From Phoronis pallida (Eukaryota > Phoronida > Phoronidae): a DNA stretch of 17,219 bases. The DNA lies in assembly GCA_028565715.1 (NCBI GenBank), contig JAOXYC010199795.1, positions 1 through 17,219 on the forward strand, read 5' to 3'. The notes under the pieces were generated by a model. That model saw nothing but the letters and a program-made list of their open reading frames with translations, made no database searches and had not been told where the DNA came from. Positions 17,067-17,219 of this stretch are shown one piece after another; the stretch's first letter is position 1; every line of letters starts with the position of its first letter. The translations under genes were made by a program, and so were the position numbers.

Positions 17067-17219
17067 CTAAAAGACAGAATACTGACACATAAGTGAAACA
17101 CTTCTTTTCTCACTGAACACGCAGCACTTTTCAAAAGAAACAACAACCAAAATATATCAAGTGGATAATGAAGTGAAACTTGCATGGATAATGATACTAG
17201 TAAGTGGAAACTGAAACTC
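17067..17219 (-). other. Upstream SKI3 intron, truncated by the window edge
   Basis: It follows upstream from the acceptor TCTGTCTTTTAG of exon A. No coding signal; the N-terminal exons of the gene must lie to the right. Confidence 0.6.

Overview
This window is animal nuclear DNA, probably from a marine invertebrate (deuterostome or spiralian; I cannot say which). Genes are split by GT..AG introns, the sequence is AT-rich, and tRNA-derived repeats, foldback elements, a minisatellite and a degenerate ~150-bp tandem array fill the introns and the intergenic space. I see no bacterial, viral or CRISPR features.

Layout. Bases 1-906 (+) hold the last two coding exons of a gene I do not recognise (36 codons, a 660-bp intron, then 44 codons and a TAG). 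Bases 907-5032 are intergenic and hold at least four inverted-repeat (MITE or foldback-like) elements, a 20-bp palindrome and hairpin repeats. Bases 5033-17066 (-) hold the 3' three quarters of a SKI3/TTC37 (SKIC3) orthologue in thirteen exons. Every splice junction was fixed by GT..AG signals and reading phase. Together the exons encode 1091 residues in one uninterrupted frame; the 5' exons lie beyond base 17219. The two genes converge.

The SKI3 introns carry most of the unusual structure: a 37-copy 30-bp minisatellite (about 5977-7085), a 282-bp foldback with 90/83-bp arms (7962-8243), a tRNA-like sequence with a 7-bp acceptor stem (9471-9543), a 25-bp tandem repeat (11651-11762), a 72-bp tandem duplication that copies an exon end with its splice donor (12445-12588), and a ~150-bp repeat array (about 12960-14590).

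SKI3 is the TPR scaffold of the cytoplasmic SKI complex, which feeds mRNA to the RNA exosome. No operon-like or defence-like system is visible. The points most worth following are the tandem arrays and foldbacks, the duplicated donor, and the apparently short SKI3 C-terminus.
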